DNA of 64,000 nt from Pseudoduganella violacea (GCF_014191875.1 NZ_JACHXD010000001.1:186001-250000), one strand, 5' to 3'. Shown: positions 1-9,910, counted from the stretch's first letter. Numbers and translations: made by a program. Notes: a model not told the origin generated them from the sequence alone.

Positions 1-641
1 GCGTTGGCGATGGCGCCGAAAGGCAGTTCCGAACTGCCTACCTGGGTCAGGATATTCGTGACCGGGAAACCGTTGATATAGAAAGCGTTCTCGGATGCGC
101 CGGCACCGCCAAAGCTGGGGCCGGGAATGCGGCTATCGCCGCGGTTGGTGCCCGGCGCCAGCTGGATGATGGCGCCCACATTCTGCGCGATGGGCAGATT
201 GTCGAGCTGCTTGGCGTTGAAGATGGCGCCGTTATTGGTGTTGCTCACGTCGATAGTCTTGCGCGTGCTGCTCACGGTGACCGTCTGCACCGCTTCGAAG
301 GAGGCTTCGATGCCCTGCCCAATCAGCGCTTCCACTTCCAGGCTGCGCTCGACGGCGCCATTGCGCTGCAGCTGCACCTTGTAGCGGCCGGGCGGCATGG
401 AGGTGGCCTGGTAGCGGCCGCGCGCATCCGGCGTCACGCTGCGGCGCACGCCGGTGGCCAGATTCTCCAGCAGCACGGTGGCCCCCGCCGCCTCGCTGAC
501 CTGGCCGAAAATGGTGCCGGTGGCGTTCGACTGGGCGAAAGCCGGGGCCACCATGGCGGCCGAAACAATGCTGCTTCCGAATGCGATGGCTACTGCCCGC
601 GCCATCACCTGTCTCCTGATCGTAGTTTTTTTGGTGTGCAT
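1..641 (-). CDS. TonB-dependent receptor, N-terminal part (cut by window edge)
   Basis: The reading frame stays open to the left edge, so about 213 N-terminal residues are visible. A signal peptide ends near APAFAQS. It is followed by a carboxypeptidase-regulatory-like beta-sandwich (about residues 38-115, GRYQATSMPPGRYKV) and the start of a plug domain (NAFYINGFPVTNI). This is the layout of outer-membrane receptors that take up oligosaccharides and similar ligands with TonB energy. Two in-frame starts are possible: ATG at 641 (used here; MHTKKTTIRRQ) and ATG at 605, which has a better AGGAGA ribosome site. It is divergent from the sugar-binding-protein gene at 880 and probably serves the same substrate (inference). 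Confidence 0.85.
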   Translation of the reverse strand, partial: MHTKKTTIRRQVMARAVAIAFGSSIVSAAMVAPAFAQSNATGTIFGQVSEAAGATVLLENLATGVRRSVTPDARGRYQATSMPPGRYKVQLQRNGAVERSLEVEALIGQGIEASFEAVQTVTVSSTRKTIDVSNTNNGAIFNAKQLDNLPIAQNVGAIIQLAPGTNRGDSRIPGPSFGGAGASENAFYINGFPVTNILTQVGSSELPFGAIAN

Positions 642-726
642 GGTCGTTCTTCGTGAAGTGGTTGGATTGCCAATCCACGATAGGCCGGGCCTTCCGGGCA
701 CGCCATCGACCATATCTAATCAACAC

Positions 727-740
727 CATTAGAAAAATTT
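727..740 (-). promoter_or_regulatory. 14-bp motif shared with the GH31 promoter region
   Basis: CATTAGAAAAATTT lies 86 bp upstream of the receptor start at 641. The identical 14-mer occurs at 16403-16416, 83 bp upstream of the GH31 start, in the same orientation relative to its gene. A common promoter or regulator element is inferred; the factor is unknown. The rest of the 642-879 divergent region shows no other clear signal. Confidence 0.4.
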
Positions 741-879
741 GAACCTGGCCGCGCCCCGAGGGAGGCAAGAGAAAACGCCCGCTTTCCTTAACTATTTATA
801 ATGGACCGCATCAAATTTAGTCGCTGGCCGCGTGCCGGGGAGCGACTTATAGTCTCTGGAATACCACCATGACACGGCT

Positions 880-2118
880 ATGCGATCACACTTCTTCAAG
901 GGTTTGCAGGGACTGACATTCAGTACGCTGATCGGCGCCTTACTGTGCGCTCCGGCCGCCCATGGCGTGGAAACCGTGCGCGTCACCGTGGCCCATTACA
1001 GCAATGGCACGGCGCCCTACTTCCGCCAGATGGCGGAGCAGTTCGAGCGCGCCAATCCCGGCATCCGCATCAAGGTCGAGGATGTGAACTGGGACAGCCT
1101 GCTGCAAAAGCTGCAGATCGACGTGGCGGGCGGCGTGAACGCCGATATTTCCATCATCGGCACGCGCTGGCTGCCCGAAATGCTGCAGGACGATCTGGTC
1201 GAGCCGCTGGACGGCTATATGGACCCGGCTTTCCGCGAGCGTTTCATCGGCGCCTTCCTCACGCCCGGCCAGGCCCAGGGCAAAACCTATGGCCTGCCCA
1301 TTGCCGCCTCGGTGCGCGGCCTGTTCTACAACAAGCAGATGCTGGCCAAGGCCGGCTTCCCCGATGGCCCCGCCACCTGGAGCGATGTGCTGCAGGCGGC
1401 GCGCCGCATCAAGCAGAACGGCGGCTATGGCTTCGGCCTGCAGGGCAAGGAGATCGAAACCGATGTGTACTGGTATTACGCGCTGTGGACGCATGGCGGC
1501 GAACTGCTCGACGCGCAAGGCAAGCCCGCTTTCGCCTCGCCCGCCGCTATCCGGTCGGCAAAGCTGTACCAGTCGCTCATCGGCGAAGGCCTGACCCAGC
1601 CCGGCGTCACCAGCTACAGCCGCGAAGACGTGCAGAACCTGTTCAAGCAGGGCCGCCTGGGCATGATGATCTCGGCCCCCTTCGTGGTGAAACAGTTGCA
1701 GAAGGAAGTCCCCCGCCTGCAATGGGGTATCGTCCCGATTCCCACGGCCGGCCGCGCCGCCACCTTCGCCACCACCGACTCCCTGATCCTGTTCAAGAAT
1801 TCGCGCGTCAAGCGCTCGGCGTGGAAGTTCATGGACTTCCTGTTCACCAAGGCGCCGCGCGTGGCCTTCACCAGCGCGGAAGGCTTCATGCCGACCACCA
1901 AGGAAGAAGCCGCCGATCCCGCCTTCGCCGATCCGCTCACGCGCACCTTTGTCGACATGCTGCCCACGGCCCGCTTCACGCCCACCGTACAAGCCTGGGA
2001 AGACATCGCCAAATCCGTCAGCAACGCCATGCAGGCCGTGTACCTGAACCGGGCCACGCCGGAACAGGCGCTGGGCGCGGCCGCCGCCCAGGCGGAACAG
2101 GCGCTCAAGAAAAATTGA
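880..2118 (+). CDS. Carbohydrate ABC transporter substrate-binding protein
   Basis: A 412-residue family 1 extracellular solute-binding protein (MalE/UgpB type). A cleavable signal peptide covers about residues 1-30 (MRSHFFKG...CAPAAHG). The mature part begins [14 protein letters not shown], continues with [17 protein letters not shown] and has [16 protein letters not shown], typical of sugar-binding proteins. It is the first gene of a + strand transporter operon; the first permease starts 11 bp after its stop. The cognate ATPase gene is not in this operon but at 9894-10985 on the other strand. The substrate cannot be read from sequence. The context (glycosidase, 2-keto-3-deoxygalactonate enzymes, D-aminoacylase) suggests an amino sugar or oligosaccharide. 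Confidence 0.9.
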   Translation: MRSHFFKGLQGLTFSTLIGALLCAPAAHGVETVRVTVAHYSNGTAPYFRQMAEQFERANPGIRIKVEDVNWDSLLQKLQIDVAGGVNADISIIGTRWLPEMLQDDLVEPLDGYMDPAFRERFIGAFLTPGQAQGKTYGLPIAASVRGLFYNKQMLAKAGFPDGPATWSDVLQAARRIKQNGGYGFGLQGKEIETDVYWYYALWTHGGELLDAQGKPAFASPAAIRSAKLYQSLIGEGLTQPGVTSYSREDVQNLFKQGRLGMMISAPFVVKQLQKEVPRLQWGIVPIPTAGRAATFATTDSLILFKNSRVKRSAWKFMDFLFTKAPRVAFTSAEGFMPTTKEEAADPAFADPLTRTFVDMLPTARFTPTVQAWEDIAKSVSNAMQAVYLNRATPEQALGAAAAQAEQALKKN

Positions 2119-2129
2119 AGGTGACAGCC

Positions 2130-2999
2130 ATGACCCCTGCCCGCAAACCGTGGCTGCTGATCGCGCCCAGCCTGGCCCTGGCGCTGTTCATCATCAGCTA
2201 TCCCGTGTTCCACATGGCTTACCAGTCGCTGCACGAGATTTCGCGCTTCGGCGTGGTGCGCGGCTTCGCCGGCCTGGGCAACTTTACCGGCGTCTTCGTC
2301 GACCCGGTATTTCACGCCACCCTGCTGCGCACCCTGATCTGGACGCTGGCCGTGGTGGGCGGCTCACTGCTTATTTCCATGCCGCTGGCCCTGATCCTGA
2401 ACCAGGACTTCCATGGCCGCTCGCTGGCGCGCACCATCATCATGCTGCCCTGGGCGGTATCGCTGACGATGACGGCCATCGTCTGGCGCTGGGCCTTCAA
2501 CGACGAATTCGGTATGGTCAATCTGAGCCTGCAGGCGCTGGGCATGATCGACAAGCCGGTGCAGTGGCTGGCCAGCGCCGCCCTGGCCTTCCCGGCCGAG
2601 ATCCTGGTCGGCATCATGGTGTCGATGCCGTTCACCGTGACCCTGCTGCTGGGTGGCCTGTCCTCGGTGCCGCAGGATATTTACGAAGCGGCGCGCATGG
2701 AGGGCGCCACGGCCTGGCAGCAATTCCGTCTGCTGACCGTGCCCTCGCTGCGGCCCTTCATCAATATGGCCGTGGTGCTGAACGTGATCTACGTGTTCAA
2801 TTCCTTCCCCATCATCTGGGTGATGACGCAGGGAGGCCCGAGCAACTCCACCCATATCCTCGTTACCTATCTGTATGAGCTGGGCTTCCGCCTGGGACGT
2901 CCGGGCCAGGCGGCGGCGATCTCGCTCATCATGCTGGCCATCCTGCTGGCGTTTACCTGGCTGTATGTTCGCATGCAGCCGAAGGAGGAAGCGGCGTGA
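2130..2999 (+). CDS. Sugar ABC transporter permease (MalF/UgpA type)
   Basis: A 289-residue inner-membrane permease with about six membrane segments, beginning [20 protein letters not shown]. The EAA loop that docks the ATPase is present ([18 protein letters not shown]). It belongs to the binding-protein-dependent (BPD_transp_1) family for carbohydrates. The start at 2130 follows GAAGGTGACAGCC, a reasonable ribosome site. Its TGA overlaps the GTG start of the second permease (GTGA), indicating translational coupling. Confidence 0.92.
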   Translation: MTPARKPWLLIAPSLALALFIISYPVFHMAYQSLHEISRFGVVRGFAGLGNFTGVFVDPVFHATLLRTLIWTLAVVGGSLLISMPLALILNQDFHGRSLARTIIMLPWAVSLTMTAIVWRWAFNDEFGMVNLSLQALGMIDKPVQWLASAALAFPAEILVGIMVSMPFTVTLLLGGLSSVPQDIYEAARMEGATAWQQFRLLTVPSLRPFINMAVVLNVIYVFNSFPIIWVMTQGGPSNSTHILVTYLYELGFRLGRPGQAAAISLIMLAILLAFTWLYVRMQPKEEAA

Positions 3000-3841
3000 A
3001 TCCGAAATTGAAACGCAGCCTGTGGGCCTGGCTGGCGCTCTCGCCCTTCGTCGTCATCATTCTTTTCCCCTTCGCCGTGATGTTCTTCACCGCGCTGAAA
3101 CCGGCCGAAGAAGTGTTCAGCTTCCCCACGCGCTGGCTGCCAGTACAGTGGCGCTGGCAGAACTTCATCGATATGTGGCATGGCGCGAATTTCGGCCCGG
3201 CGCTGAAAAACAGCGTGATCGTCAGCATGGCATCCACCGCGCTGACCTTGGCCGCTAGCGTGCCCGCCGCCTATGCGCTGGCGCGCTTTCCCTTCCGCGG
3301 CCGCGGCCATTACCGCCAGTTCCTGCTGGTGACGCAGATGCTTTCCCCCATCCTGCTGGTGCTGGGCCTGTTCAAGATGGCGGCCAATATTTCATGGGAT
3401 GGCGCTAACCTGGTGGACAGCCACTTCGGCGTGATCGTCGCCTACGCCGCCTTCAATATCGCTTTCGCCGTGTGGATGCTGTCGTCCTACTTCGCCACCA
3501 TTCCGCGCGACCTGGAAGAAGCGGCATGGCTGGAAGGCTGCGGCCAGGGACGCGCCGCGCTGCGCGTCTTCCTGCCGCTGGCAACGCCCGCCATCGCGGT
3601 CAGCTTCATCTTCACCTTCATCAATGCCTGGAACGAGTTCGCCGTCGTCTACACCCTGATCCGCTCGCCCGAGAACAAGACGCTGACGGTGCAGATCGTG
3701 GACATGGTGGCCGGCCAGTACACCGTGGAATGGCAGCTGGTGATGGCGGCCACGCTGTGCGCCACCATTCCGGTCGCCGTTCTCTTCGCCTGGCTGCAGC
3801 GCTTCCTGGTGGGCGGCCTGGCGCTCGGTTCCGTTAAATAA
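2996..3841 (+). CDS. Carbohydrate ABC transporter permease (MalG/UgpE type)
   Basis: A 281-residue second permease, starting with GTG inside the stop of the preceding gene. It has about six membrane segments and the EAA loop ([20 protein letters not shown]). With the 2130 permease it forms the heterodimeric channel, and the ATPase at 9894 is the likely motor (inference from family pairing). The gene ends 25 bp before the RidA-family gene. Confidence 0.92.
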   Translation: MNPKLKRSLWAWLALSPFVVIILFPFAVMFFTALKPAEEVFSFPTRWLPVQWRWQNFIDMWHGANFGPALKNSVIVSMASTALTLAASVPAAYALARFPFRGRGHYRQFLLVTQMLSPILLVLGLFKMAANISWDGANLVDSHFGVIVAYAAFNIAFAVWMLSSYFATIPRDLEEAAWLEGCGQGRAALRVFLPLATPAIAVSFIFTFINAWNEFAVVYTLIRSPENKTLTVQIVDMVAGQYTVEWQLVMAATLCATIPVAVLFAWLQRFLVGGLALGSVK

Positions 3842-3866
3842 TCCCAACCACTGCAAGGAAAGCAGC

Positions 3867-4262
3867 ATGAGCAAACAAAAAATCGCCTACGGCAATGTGC
3901 CGTCCGGCGCGGGCGGACAGCGCCTGCCCTTCTCGCCAGCGGTGCGCGCCGGCGACTTCGTCTACATCTCGGGCCAGGTGGCGATGAAGGAAAACGGCGA
4001 GATCGAATATGGCGGCATCGAGGCGCAGACGCGCACCACCATCGGCAATGTGGAGAAGGTGCTGGCACTGGCCGGCTGCACCCTGGAAGACGTGATCAAG
4101 GTAACGATCTGGCTGGACGATACGCGCGATTTCTGGACCTTCAACCGCGTTTACCAGGAATATTTCAAAGACCCAATGCCCGCGCGCTCCTGCGTGCAGT
4201 CGGCAATGATGGTGGACTGCAAGATCGAAATGGAAGTGGTGGCCTACAAGCCGCTGGACTAA
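3867..4262 (+). CDS. RidA family enamine/imine deaminase
   Basis: A 131-residue YjgF/YER057c/UK114 (RidA) protein. Members hydrolyse reactive enamine/imine intermediates released by PLP-dependent dehydratases. Family signatures are FVYISGQVAMKENGE near residues 30-45 and the conserved Arg in PARSCVQS near residue 108. A clear AAGGAAAG ribosome site precedes the ATG. As the last gene of the transporter operon it fits with the PLP deaminase at 8588-9910, whose dehydration/deamination reaction would release such an intermediate (inference). Confidence 0.9.
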   Translation: MSKQKIAYGNVPSGAGGQRLPFSPAVRAGDFVYISGQVAMKENGEIEYGGIEAQTRTTIGNVEKVLALAGCTLEDVIKVTIWLDDTRDFWTFNRVYQEYFKDPMPARSCVQSAMMVDCKIEMEVVAYKPLD

Positions 4263-4304
4263 GCTGGCCGGGGCCGCCGCTTCAGCGCGGCCCCATCCCA
4301 GCTT
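4261..4304. terminator. Hairpin between convergent genes
   Basis: A nested inverted repeat lies between the ridA-like stop and the dgoA stop: outer arms AAGCTGG (4261-4267) and CCAGCTT (4298-4304), inner arms GGGGCCGC (4270-4277) and GCGGCCCC (4287-4294). There is no long T tract, so its strength as an intrinsic terminator is uncertain. Confidence 0.55.
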
Positions 4305-4308
4305 GACT

Positions 4309-4962
4309 CTATGCGCCAGCGGCTTCCTTGCGGATGGCTGCCAGGCGCGCCACGAAGGCGGCGGCGTTGGCGGTGACTTCGGCGTAATTGCCCTTCTTCG
4401 CCGGCCCGGTCATGCTGCCGCCGATCCCCACGGCCACCGCGCCGTACTTGAACCATGTGCCCAGGTTTTCCAGCGTTACGCCGCCGGTCGGCATCAGGGC
4501 GATATGCGGCAGCGGGGCGCGCAAGGCCGCCACATAATGCGGGCCGACCGCATCCGCCGGGAAGACCTTGACGATGTCGGCGCCCGCTTCCGCCGCCTGC
4601 ACCACCTCGGTCGGCGTCAGCGCGCCTGGCATGGACACGACCTGGTAGCGGTTGCACAGGCGGATCACATCCACATTCACATTCGGCGCGATCATGAACT
4701 GGGCGCCGGCCAGAATCGCCAGGCGCGCCGTTTCCGCATCCAGTACCGTACCCGCGCCGATCAGCACACGGCCCGCGTGGCGCTCGCGCAGGGTCTTGAT
4801 CACGTCCAGCGCGCCGGGCGTGGTGAAAGCCACTTCCAGCGCGCGCACGCCGCCTTCGATGCAGGCTTCGGCCTGCAGCAAGGCATCCTGCGCCGAGTCG
4901 GCGCGCACGATGGCCACCATGCCCGCTTCGCGGATGGCCTGCAATACCTCCAGCTTCATCAT
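4309..4962 (-). CDS. dgoA: 2-dehydro-3-deoxy-6-phosphogalactonate aldolase
   Basis: A 217-residue class I KDPG/KDPGal aldolase. It cleaves 2-keto-3-deoxy-6-phosphogalactonate to pyruvate and glyceraldehyde 3-phosphate. The Schiff-base Lys is K132 in ADIVKVFPADAVGP. The phosphate-binding end is MPTGGVTLENLGTWFKYGAVAVG, and the acidic residue of ALEVAFTTPGALD is conserved. The ATG overlaps the stop of the upstream kinase gene (ATGA), so the two are co-translated. The DgoA rather than Eda subtype is judged from the neighbouring DgoK kinase and the AFTTPGALDVI motif. A KDPG role cannot be excluded. Confidence 0.87.
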   Translation of the reverse strand: MMKLEVLQAIREAGMVAIVRADSAQDALLQAEACIEGGVRALEVAFTTPGALDVIKTLRERHAGRVLIGAGTVLDAETARLAILAGAQFMIAPNVNVDVIRLCNRYQVVSMPGALTPTEVVQAAEAGADIVKVFPADAVGPHYVAALRAPLPHIALMPTGGVTLENLGTWFKYGAVAVGIGGSMTGPAKKGNYAEVTANAAAFVARLAAIRKEAAGA

Positions 4963-5960
4963 GGCGTCACCAGCTTTCTGGCGCGGGCGACGGCGATCGC
5001 GCCCAGGCCTGCGAGTTGCGGCTGCAAGTCGTCCGGCACCACCGTGACGTCGCCGGAGAAGTAATCGTCGTTCTGCACCAGCAGAGCCAAGGCCTGCTTC
5101 AGGATCGGCTTGCCGGCGATGATGACGTCGATGCCGGGCCGCATGCGGATGGCGTTGCTGTTCTTGAGCGTCAGCAGGTCCGCGCCCAGCACGGCGCCCA
5201 GCAGGAAGTTGGCGCGGTCGTTGCGCTGGTAGATGGTGAACTGGTCCAGGGTGCGCACATTGAAGCAGGCGCGCCCCAGGCCGATGCGCTTGGCCAGCTC
5301 GGCGCCGGCCAGCAGCATTTCTGGATTGATCTCGGTGGCGAAATCGCGGTCCAGCGAATCGGCCAGGATCGTGTTGTGGGTGATGATGTGCAGCAGCTCG
5401 CCGGACAGGGTGGTGACGCAGCCGGTGATCTGGTTGTTTTCGTCGATGCAGACGAATTTCGAATGCGATCCCGGCATAATCAGCATGGCCGGGCCGCGCA
5501 GCGACAGGCGCTCGATCAGGCCCATGACCTCGACCTCTTCGCCGCGCATCATGTCCATCTCTTCGCAGTTGTGCAGGCCGATGTTCTCCACATCATTGCG
5601 CACACCGGGAACAAACCAGATAGGCTTGCTGAAAATATGCGGCAGCAGCTCGCTCTCCATGCCCCGCGCCAGATCGGCGATGCCGGCCGGCGCCAGCACA
5701 TGCGGAATCTCGTGCAGGCCGACATTCGAAGTGATCATGCCCGAAGCCAGCACCAGGTCCACATCATCCGCCGTGGTCCGCCCTTTTTCCAGCGCGGCGG
5801 CGATCGTATCGCGCACCGCTTCATCGAGCTTGCTGCGGCTGCCGGTGATGGCGGTGTCGCGCACCCCCACCTGGGTGGCGGCCACGCTGACCGCCTTGCC
5901 ATCGCGCCAGAGCGTGATGCGGGTATTCGTCGTGCCGGTATCGATCGTCAATATCTTCAT
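4959..5960 (-). CDS. dgoK: 2-dehydro-3-deoxygalactonokinase
   Basis: A 333-residue DgoK-family sugar-acid kinase with the actin-like ATPase fold. It begins MKILTIDTGTTNTRITLWRDG with the phosphate-1 loop DTGTTNTR. PGSHSKFVCIDE and TTLSGELLHIITHNTIL are characteristic of the family. It phosphorylates 2-keto-3-deoxygalactonate for the aldolase encoded downstream. The ATG at 5960 was chosen because it coincides with the family N-terminus; the longer frame to 6056 runs through AT-rich upstream DNA. The 296-bp region to the divergent LysR gene should hold both promoters. Confidence 0.9.
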   Translation of the reverse strand: MKILTIDTGTTNTRITLWRDGKAVSVAATQVGVRDTAITGSRSKLDEAVRDTIAAALEKGRTTADDVDLVLASGMITSNVGLHEIPHVLAPAGIADLARGMESELLPHIFSKPIWFVPGVRNDVENIGLHNCEEMDMMRGEEVEVMGLIERLSLRGPAMLIMPGSHSKFVCIDENNQITGCVTTLSGELLHIITHNTILADSLDRDFATEINPEMLLAGAELAKRIGLGRACFNVRTLDQFTIYQRNDRANFLLGAVLGADLLTLKNSNAIRMRPGIDVIIAGKPILKQALALLVQNDDYFSGDVTVVPDDLQPQLAGLGAIAVARARKLVTP

Positions 5961-6256
5961 TTGATTTGAATAAAAAATTAAATGGCAGGCGCCGTGATAT
6001 TCAAGCTCAATATTATCGCCATTATTACCTGTTAAAATATAACCGTTTCCCGCCAATTGCGACAGCGACGAATATTAAGGCAGTCGTTCAAAAAAAATTA
6101 AGGTGACACAAGCCGTTGATTTCATGAACTTTCATGGCTTAAATTACCTTTACTTCGTCCGCCCTGCACACAATTTCAATAAGGGAATTATGAAATTCAT
6201 TTGATCTGGGTTATTATTGACACCGATTGCTCCACGATTATCAATATAACAGCAAT

Positions 6257-7150
6257 ATGGCACGCAAGCTCCCCCCGCTTAATTCACTGCGCGTATTTGA
6301 AACGGCCGCCCAGCGCCTGAGCTTCACGCGCGCGGCCGAAGAGCTGTGCGTGACCACGGCGGCGGTCAGCCACCAGATCAAACTGCTGGAAGACCACCTG
6401 GGCATCAAGCTGTTTGTGCGCACCAATAATGTGCTGGCCCTGACGGTGGCGGGCGAACGCTATCTGCCGCGCGTGCGCGAAGCTTTTCGCGCGCTGGCCC
6501 AGGCCACCGATGAACTGATGGACGAGAACAATGCGGTGCTGAAGGTGGCGGTGGCGCCGACCTTCGGCGCGAAGTGGCTGGTGCCGCGCCTGTACCGCTT
6601 CCTCGCCCAGCATCCCGAGATCCGCGTCGAAATCAATACCGATAGCGAGCGCAATTACCGCAACAGCGACATCACCATCGATTCGCGCCGCGCCGGTTTC
6701 GCCGACCTCAGTGTCGAACCTTTCCTGGCCACGGGCCTGATCCCGGTGTGCAGCCCGGAACTGAAGGCGCGCATCCGCACGCCGTCTGACCTGGCCAATG
6801 TCACGCTGCTGCATGAAGTCAGTCCCCTCAACGACGCCGACTATCCCAACTGGGAGGAGTGGCTGTCGGCGGCGGGCGTGGGCGATGTCGATGTGCGCCA
6901 GGGACTGGTGTTCTCGCAGGCGCTGATGGCGCTGCAGGCGGCCATCGACGGCCAGGGCGTGGCGCTGGCCCAGCGCCTGCTGATCGATTACGACGTGGCG
7001 GCGGGACGCCTGGTGCGCCTGTTCGATATCGCCACGCCGCTGCGCCTGCACTACTACCTGATCCACGCGCCGGAGACGCGCAAGAACCCGGCCTTCCAGG
7101 CTTTCCGCGGCTGGCTGCTGGCCGAGTTGAATCATTCCGCCGGCGAGTAG
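6257..7150 (+). CDS. LysR family transcriptional regulator (GcvA-like)
   Basis: A 297-residue LysR regulator. The N-terminal winged HTH covers about residues 8-65 (LPPLNSLRVFETAAQRLSF ... AAVSHQIKLLEDHLG), followed by an effector-binding domain. The LPPLNSLRVFE start and the KLFVRTNN region resemble the GcvA/AmpR subgroup. The start at 6257 was preferred over an upstream frame through AT-rich sequence. It is divergent from dgoK-dgoA and so is probably their regulator (inference). Its 3' end overlaps the convergent D-aminoacylase gene by 19 bp. Confidence 0.88.
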   Translation: MARKLPPLNSLRVFETAAQRLSFTRAAEELCVTTAAVSHQIKLLEDHLGIKLFVRTNNVLALTVAGERYLPRVREAFRALAQATDELMDENNAVLKVAVAPTFGAKWLVPRLYRFLAQHPEIRVEINTDSERNYRNSDITIDSRRAGFADLSVEPFLATGLIPVCSPELKARIRTPSDLANVTLLHEVSPLNDADYPNWEEWLSAAGVGDVDVRQGLVFSQALMALQAAIDGQGVALAQRLLIDYDVAAGRLVRLFDIATPLRLHYYLIHAPETRKNPAFQAFRGWLLAELNHSAGE

Positions 7151-8610
7151 CGTTCTTCCTGCCGCCGCAGCACGCGGCCATGGCGCGCCGCTGCCGGCAC
7201 GCCGCCCTCCAACGCCACTTCCCCGTTCACCAGCACATGGACGATGCCGGCCGCCGCCTGCTTGGGCTGGGCGAAGCTGGCACGGTCGGCCACGGTGGCC
7301 GGATCGAACAGCACCAGATCGGCCCAGCAGCCGACGGCGACGCGGCCGCGCTGTTTCAGGCCGAAGGTATCGGCCGAGAGGCTGCTCATGCGGCGGATGG
7401 CTTCCGGCAAGGTGAAGAGCTGCTCTTCGCGGCAGTAGTGGCCCAGCACGCGCGGGAAGCTGCCCCACAGGCGCGGATGGGGATGGGCGTCGTGCGGCAA
7501 GCCATCCGAGCCAATCATGGTATGCGGATAGGACAGCACGCGCCGCACATCATCCTCGCGCATCTGGAAATACACGGCGCCGGCAGGATGCAGGCGGCGC
7601 GCCGCCTCCTTCTGGTCCACGCCCCATTCGGCAGCGATGTCGGACAGGTCGCGGCCCGCCATTTGCGGGTGGGCTTGCGACCAGCTGACCATGATGCGGA
7701 TCACGCCATCCACATAATCGGGATCGAGCACGGTGGAGCCGGCCACATAGGGATAGGCGTCCAGGCCCACAGCCTGCGTGCGGCGGCGCTCCGTGATCAG
7801 GGCCAGCGTCTCGCTGCTGCGGCCCCAGTTGGCGGGACCGGCGCATTTGTGATGCGACAGCACCACCGGCAGGCGCGCCGCGCGGCCCGCATCGCAGGCT
7901 TCGTTGAGCGCATCGATCACGCCGTCGTATTCGTCGCGGATATGCGAGGTATAGATGCCGCCATGTTCGGCCGCCACGCTGGCAAGCGCGATCACCTCGT
8001 CGTTGTTGGCGTGGCTGCTGGTCTTGTAGAACAGGCCGGAACTGAAACCGAGCGCGCCGGCACGCATGCCTTCATCGAGCAAGGCACGCATGGCCTCGAT
8101 CTCTTGCGCTGTGGCGGGTGCCTGCGTGTCGCGCATGGCATTCACGCGCAGGGTCGAGTGGCCGACCAGCATGCCGACATTCACGGCGGGCCCCGCGTCC
8201 TGCACGGCGCTGGCGTAATCGGCCACGCTGGCGTAGCGGTAATCGGGCTGGGTGCCGATCAGCGACAGCGGCGCGGGCGGCGCCATCGTCGCCTGCCACG
8301 GCGCCAGGCTGATGCCGCAGTTACCGGTGATGACCGTGGTAACACCCTGGGTCAGTTTCGGCAGCATGGCTGGAGAATCGAGCACCTGGCGGTCGTCATG
8401 CGTGTGGACGTCGATGAAGCCGGGAGCCAGGGCCAGTCCTTGCGCATCGATCAGGCGCGCACCGGGCGGCAGTTGCAGCGAGCCGGCGGCGGCAATGGCG
8501 GCGATGCGGCCTGCGCGCACGGCCACGTCGGCGCGGAAGGCGGGACTGCCGCTGCCGTCGTAGACCTCGGCGTCGTGGATCAGCAGATCAGAAGAAGGTG
8601 TTGACGGCAT
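7132..8610 (-). CDS. N-acyl-D-amino-acid deacylase (D-aminoacylase family)
   Basis: A 492-residue amidohydrolase-superfamily protein that hydrolyses N-acyl-D-amino acids or N-acyl amino-sugar acids to the free amine. Metal-site motifs are DVHTHDD (H69, H71), TVITGNCGISLAP with the metal-ligand Cys, YTSHIRDEYD, VVLSHHKC, and the catalytic Asp region MIGSDGLPHDAHPHP. The ATG at 8610 lies inside the end of the upstream deaminase gene (23-bp overlap), indicating coupling. D-glucosaminate and D-galactosaminate are D-2-amino acids, so an N-acetylhexosaminate could be the true substrate (inference). An N-acyl-D-amino acid role is the standard annotation. Confidence 0.9.
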   Translation of the reverse strand: MPSTPSSDLLIHDAEVYDGSGSPAFRADVAVRAGRIAAIAAAGSLQLPPGARLIDAQGLALAPGFIDVHTHDDRQVLDSPAMLPKLTQGVTTVITGNCGISLAPWQATMAPPAPLSLIGTQPDYRYASVADYASAVQDAGPAVNVGMLVGHSTLRVNAMRDTQAPATAQEIEAMRALLDEGMRAGALGFSSGLFYKTSSHANNDEVIALASVAAEHGGIYTSHIRDEYDGVIDALNEACDAGRAARLPVVLSHHKCAGPANWGRSSETLALITERRRTQAVGLDAYPYVAGSTVLDPDYVDGVIRIMVSWSQAHPQMAGRDLSDIAAEWGVDQKEAARRLHPAGAVYFQMREDDVRRVLSYPHTMIGSDGLPHDAHPHPRLWGSFPRVLGHYCREEQLFTLPEAIRRMSSLSADTFGLKQRGRVAVGCWADLVLFDPATVADRASFAQPKQAAAGIVHVLVNGEVALEGGVPAAARHGRVLRRQEERYSPAE

Positions 8611-9910
8611 GGCGCACGGTGTAGTCATCGTCCACTGCCAGCAGCAGCGTCCATTTATCGAAAGTGGTGCAGGGATGGGAAATGCCGCAGCCAATCAGAT
8701 CGCCCACCTGCAGCGACCCGCACAGCGCATGGCCTTCCGGCAGGCGCAGATAGGCATGCTGGTCGTTCATCTTCTCGATGCGCGCGCCTTCGGGCAAAGC
8801 CTGCGGTTTCGCGTCGCCGGGACGGTGGGCCAGCAAGGGCAAAGGCAGGTCGATGTCGTAGGAAGCATCGCGCTTGCCCATGGACAGAATCGCCAGCGTC
8901 GGCTCGGGACGCGACAGCACCACGCTCCACACTTCCAGTGCGGGCAACAGGCCATCCTTCAGTACCGCGCCTTCGCGCTCGCCCAGTTCCTGCGTCAGGC
9001 CGTGGTAGAAGCCGTGGTCATTGGTCAGGTAGCAGCCGCTGCGCAGCACCGGCAGCACCGGGCGCGACAAGCCGTCGATGCGCGAGAAACCGCGCGCCAC
9101 CAGGTCGAAATAGGCCGAGCCGCCAGCGGAGAGCAGAATCTGCGTCCCGCCGAACAAGCCTTCCTTGTCGGCCTGGCGCACGATTTCCACGATCTGCGCG
9201 ACGAAGGCCGATACCGCCTCCACGTCGGCGGCGCGGTCATGGCTGACCAGCAGCCCCTCATAGCCTTCGATGCCGGCCAGCTCCAGCCCCGGCGCCTGCG
9301 CCACGGCGCGCGCCAGTTCCAGCACCTGTTCCGCGCTGCGGCAGCCGGCGCGCTTGCCTGCGATGCCCAATTCCACCAGCAGCGGCAAGGGGCGCTGCAA
9401 ACCGCTGTGCTGCACCGCCTGCGATAGACGGGCCACACCCTCGGCCGAATCGACCAGGGCGAAGAATTCGAAGCCCGCGTCTTCCTTCATCAGATGCAGC
9501 ACGGCGCGGATATCGGCCGGCGCCACCAGCTCATTGGCCAGCAGCACGCGGCGCACGCCGAAGCGGTAGGCGATCTGCACCTGGCTGATGGTGGCCAGCG
9601 TGATGCCCCAGGCACCATTGCCCAACTGGGCGCCGAACAGCTGGGGACTCATGGTGGTCTTGCCATGCGGCGCCAGTACCGCGCCATAGCGCTGGCAGAA
9701 GCGCTGCATCCAATCCAGATTGTGCTCCAGGGCCGACTGTTTCAGCACGGCCACGGGGAAGCTGGTGTCGCCCGCCAGCACATTCCAGCGCTGCACGCCA
9801 ATCGCGCCCTGGCGCAATGGTTCGGTGATGGGCAAGCCTTTCACGCCCGGTTGCAGCAATTGCTCTTCAAGGGAGGCGAGCGCCAGCCCGCCGTCAGGCA
9901 GCTTGTTCAT
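8588..9910 (-). CDS. DSD-type PLP amino acid deaminase (D-serine dehydratase-like)
   Basis: A 440-residue fold-type III PLP enzyme: an alanine-racemase-like barrel plus a D-serine-dehydratase-like C-terminal domain. The Schiff-base Lys is K84 in LAPHGKTTMSP. C-terminal CGISHPCTTFDKW carries the His/Cys pair expected for the catalytic zinc of this family. Members eliminate water and ammonia from D-3-hydroxy amino acids. In this operon the substrate could be a 2-amino-2-deoxyaldonate, giving a 2-keto-3-deoxyaldonate (inference). It overlaps the ATPase gene by 17 bp and the D-aminoacylase gene by 23 bp. Confidence 0.88.
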   Translation of the reverse strand: MNKLPDGGLALASLEEQLLQPGVKGLPITEPLRQGAIGVQRWNVLAGDTSFPVAVLKQSALEHNLDWMQRFCQRYGAVLAPHGKTTMSPQLFGAQLGNGAWGITLATISQVQIAYRFGVRRVLLANELVAPADIRAVLHLMKEDAGFEFFALVDSAEGVARLSQAVQHSGLQRPLPLLVELGIAGKRAGCRSAEQVLELARAVAQAPGLELAGIEGYEGLLVSHDRAADVEAVSAFVAQIVEIVRQADKEGLFGGTQILLSAGGSAYFDLVARGFSRIDGLSRPVLPVLRSGCYLTNDHGFYHGLTQELGEREGAVLKDGLLPALEVWSVVLSRPEPTLAILSMGKRDASYDIDLPLPLLAHRPGDAKPQALPEGARIEKMNDQHAYLRLPEGHALCGSLQVGDLIGCGISHPCTTFDKWTLLLAVDDDYTVRHAVNTFF

